In this document: positions 22,123 to 23,955 of the stretch, in pieces
Layout of the letters: each line of letters opens with the position of its first letter
How positions within the stretch are numbered: the first letter of the stretch is position 1
Origin: Sphacelaria rigidula
Lineage: Eukaryota; Phaeophyceae; Sphacelariales
Assembly: GCA_964200075.2 (NCBI GenBank)
Contig: CAXNAA020000236.1
Span: 1 to 23,955 of the forward strand
Length of the DNA: 23,955 nt
Direction: 5' to 3'
The notes under the pieces: generated by a model
Seen by the model: only the letters and a program-made list of their open reading frames with translations
Database searches by the model: none
What the model was told of the DNA's origin: nothing
Program-made: the position numbers and the translations under genes

Positions 22123-22168
22123 CGATGTTTTCCCAGTTAACAATCGGAGATGCACTGGGGAAACATCG
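22123..22168. repeat. Hairpin at the edge of a GC-rich patch
   Basis: CGATGTTTTCCCAGT (22123-22137) pairs with ACTGGGGAAACATCG (22154-22168) with one mismatch and a 16-base loop. GC-rich sequence follows to about 22240. The 14-mer GGGCTGTGAACTGG just before it (22106-22119) is also found at 540-553, at the edge of the left foldback element. Confidence 0.6.
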
Positions 22169-22657
22169 ACGGCGAGCGGCGAAGCCGCGAGCCGCAATGC
22201 CCCCGCGGCTGGTGAGGGGGTCCCGCCGCCGGAGGTCATAAAAAATGCGGTAGTTTGCTTGTTTTCCTCCAAAATCTTCCCCGTCGTGTCTGGTACTCTG
22301 TTAAGAACAACTTGCATCATCACTAGTGTGGGTAGATTGTGTGCTTTCTGTGGATGCCAGTCGCGAGTTCAGATTCAGTAGTGTCCGACCTGTATAGCAG
22401 AGGCTACAGACCGCAAATGACTCAAACGTTGGATAATACCCATGTTTTCCCGCTGAGATCCTTCAGGGAGTGAATACATTTGTTTACCCGCGTGTTCGGA
22501 AGCATCGCTATTTGTGTGTGAATGCCTGTGTAACCAGCGAAGACGGTAGATGACACCCCCATCGCGCCTGGAGAGAGGATATAGCGACTTCATCCCTGGG
22601 AGAGGAGGAACAGGGGGTGGGGATAAATGACTTCATATTCCGCACATTATATAGATA

Positions 22658-23435
22658 CTTCCTCTGTGCCATAAGTAAAGGTACCTAAATTTGTACGCGC
22701 CCCTAACGATGTCCGATGAGTGATGCTACGGTAGGGTTGCACTTTTCAAGCGGAAATGTTTGTCGGGGTGGTGCATGGATCATTTTGAGAATCGGCATAA
22801 TTTTCACTTGGAAAAGACTGAAAATGATGCCGATTCACGAAAAGGCCCCTGTGTGCATCTCCATGCCCTGTCCCCGAAGATTTGGGTTGCACAGTAAGCC
22901 CCATATATTTGGGCTCCTACAAAAACGAGATTCAGAAACAAAAAGTGCAACCCCTATCGTAGCATTGTTCCGATCGTTTTTTGTTTTTGATGAACTCTAC
23001 GGTGTTTTTTGGGTTAGGAAAATGTGTTTAAAAGTTGCAGCTCGTGCTTGAACCATGCCGCCGAACGGCTGCAAAAAAGTAGTCGGCCCCAAAATTGCCG
23101 TCTTTTGCCCCTTTCCGAGGGGGAAAAAAGTGTCGTTTTTTTTTTTATCTCCCCCGCCTTCACTGGGGCTTGCTGCCAGAAAGTCCCACGCGATTAAAAA
23201 AATTGAAAAAAAATGACACCTTTTTTCCCCTTGGAAAGGAGCAAAACACGGCCATTTTTTGGGCCAACTACTTTTTTTGCAGCCGTTCGGCGGCACGGTT
23301 TAAGCACGAGCTGCAAATTTCAAACACATTTTCTTGACCCAAAAAACACCGTAGAGTTCATTAAAAAGAAAGACGATCGGACATCGTTAAGGGCCCGTAC
23401 AAATTTAGTTACCTTTACTTATGGGACAGAGGAAG
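22658..23435. mobile_element. Stowaway/mariner-like MITE, TA-flanked, interrupted by a nested element
   Basis: The left end CTTCCTCTGTGCCATAAGTA (from 22658) and the right end (inverted, ending 23435) CTTCCTCTGTCCCATAAGTA differ by one base, and both are directly flanked by TA (22656-22657 and 23436-23437). Such ends resemble the CTCCCTCCGT start of plant Stowaway elements. The arms are long: 22676-22717 pairs with about 23375-23418, and 22991-23137 pairs with about 23205-23361, at roughly 85-90% identity by eye. No transposase is present. Without the insert the element is about 535 bases. Confidence 0.75.
22723..22965. mobile_element. Nested foldback MITE inserted in the left arm of the larger element
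   Basis: The ends are ATGCTACGGTAGGGTTGCAC on the left and, inverted on the right, ATGCTACGATAGGGGTTGCA. Internal blocks also pair (GTCGGGGTGGTGCATGGA with TCCATGCCCTGTCCCCGA; AATCGGCAT with ATGCCGATT), so the whole unit of about 243 bases is a near palindrome. Flanks TGTCCGAT (22710-22717) and TGTTCCGAT (22966-22974) look like an eight-base target duplication, offset by five bases on the left. The right arm of the host element has only one copy of this site. An eight-base duplication would suit a hAT-type origin. Confidence 0.7.
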
Positions 23436-23437
23436 TA

Positions 23438-23955
23438 TGTTCTTGTGCTGAGGTGCATCATCATTCATATGTAACAGACCGAAGCGGCAGAGACCATCTG
23501 AGTGACAATTATTTTGTGGATGCGTGTACACAAAATCTGCGGATGGGTATTTTTTTTTGTATTTTATTACTACCTACCATATTTCAAGTATCCCGAAAAA
23601 CTTTCATGTCATCCAAAAATTTGCCATTCGCACGGTATAGACCGAAACGGTGGATACCACCCGTGGATTCACGGTAGAAAGCACCCTGCCGGGCACGACT
23701 ATTTATTGTCCCCTGCGCTACTATGCACCGCCCTCCCAAATCCGACTTCACCAATAATATTATTGTTCATGTTGTCTATATACTTTTATGCGGCACGTGC
23801 CAAATTATGGACTCTTGCTTGAGGCATCTCAAACGCGGCTCCCGGTGTTCTGGTTTGTTTTGTTCTATTTTTTTCAAGTAAAAACAGCCGATCATCTATG
23901 TTGAGGATGGTGCTTTTCATTGAGGATGAGAACCCGGAGGAATAAAATCTTCGTA
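23438..23955. other. Right-hand end of the window, no supportable gene
   Basis: Two overlapping plus-strand frames cross this stretch but show no family signature. The sequence is AT-rich with T-runs. It may be intergenic or belong to a gene continuing outside the window. Confidence 0.4.

Larger units (their letters stand above)
20464..22657. other. Intergenic stretch with short repeats, no supportable gene
   Basis: Open frames are short (under 80 codons) and unrecognised. Contents that I can see are an ACAGTA cluster (20623-20679), a possible piggyBac-like end (21540-21600) with a related copy near 21690, a small hairpin (21989-22014), and a GC-rich hairpin patch (22123-22240). Confidence 0.5.

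Noticed and set aside
22997-23337. Overlapping frames on both strands near 23000-23340 with similar peptides.
   Set aside because: They are the two arms of the inverted repeat read in opposite directions, not genes.

Overview
The window looks like nuclear DNA from an intron-rich eukaryotic alga, most likely a brown alga (stramenopile). The reasons are one gene with about 18 exons and introns averaging about 0.5 kb, roughly balanced base composition, AT microsatellites, several foldback (MITE-like) elements, and a plant/protist-type C-terminal kinesin motor. The lineage is inferred from gene structure; no species marker is present.

The dominant feature is one minus-strand gene from about 19884 down to 6410. 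I reconstructed 18 exons (4818 nt, 1605 codons plus stop) that join in frame. The predicted protein has a disordered N-terminus with a degenerate 98-residue tandem duplication, a basic/His patch, about four ankyrin repeats, a WW domain split by an intron, a discontinuous coiled coil with a Pro/Ser/Gly-rich interruption, and a C-terminal kinesin motor closest in motif to KCBP-like kinesin-14. I know of no standard kinesin with this domain order, so it is the main biological find.

To the left, convergent with the kinesin gene, is a small plus-strand reading frame (5039-5287). Its two membrane segments and LPGDIR...FP...CLVLS pattern match DUF2905, a family known mainly from bacteria. A G-rich repeat that could form a quadruplex lies just downstream. 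To the right, divergent from the kinesin start, is a weaker candidate: a small secreted Cys-rich protein (20215-20463), possibly the first exon of a longer gene.

The flanks are repeat-rich. At the left are a compact inverted repeat (151-323) and a foldback element with AT microsatellites in its structure (about 544-1195). At the right is a TA-flanked element with Stowaway/mariner-like ends (22658-23435) interrupted by a second foldback element (22723-22965), a readable nested insertion. The stretches 1196-5038, 5361-6409 and 20464-22657 contain no gene that I can support.
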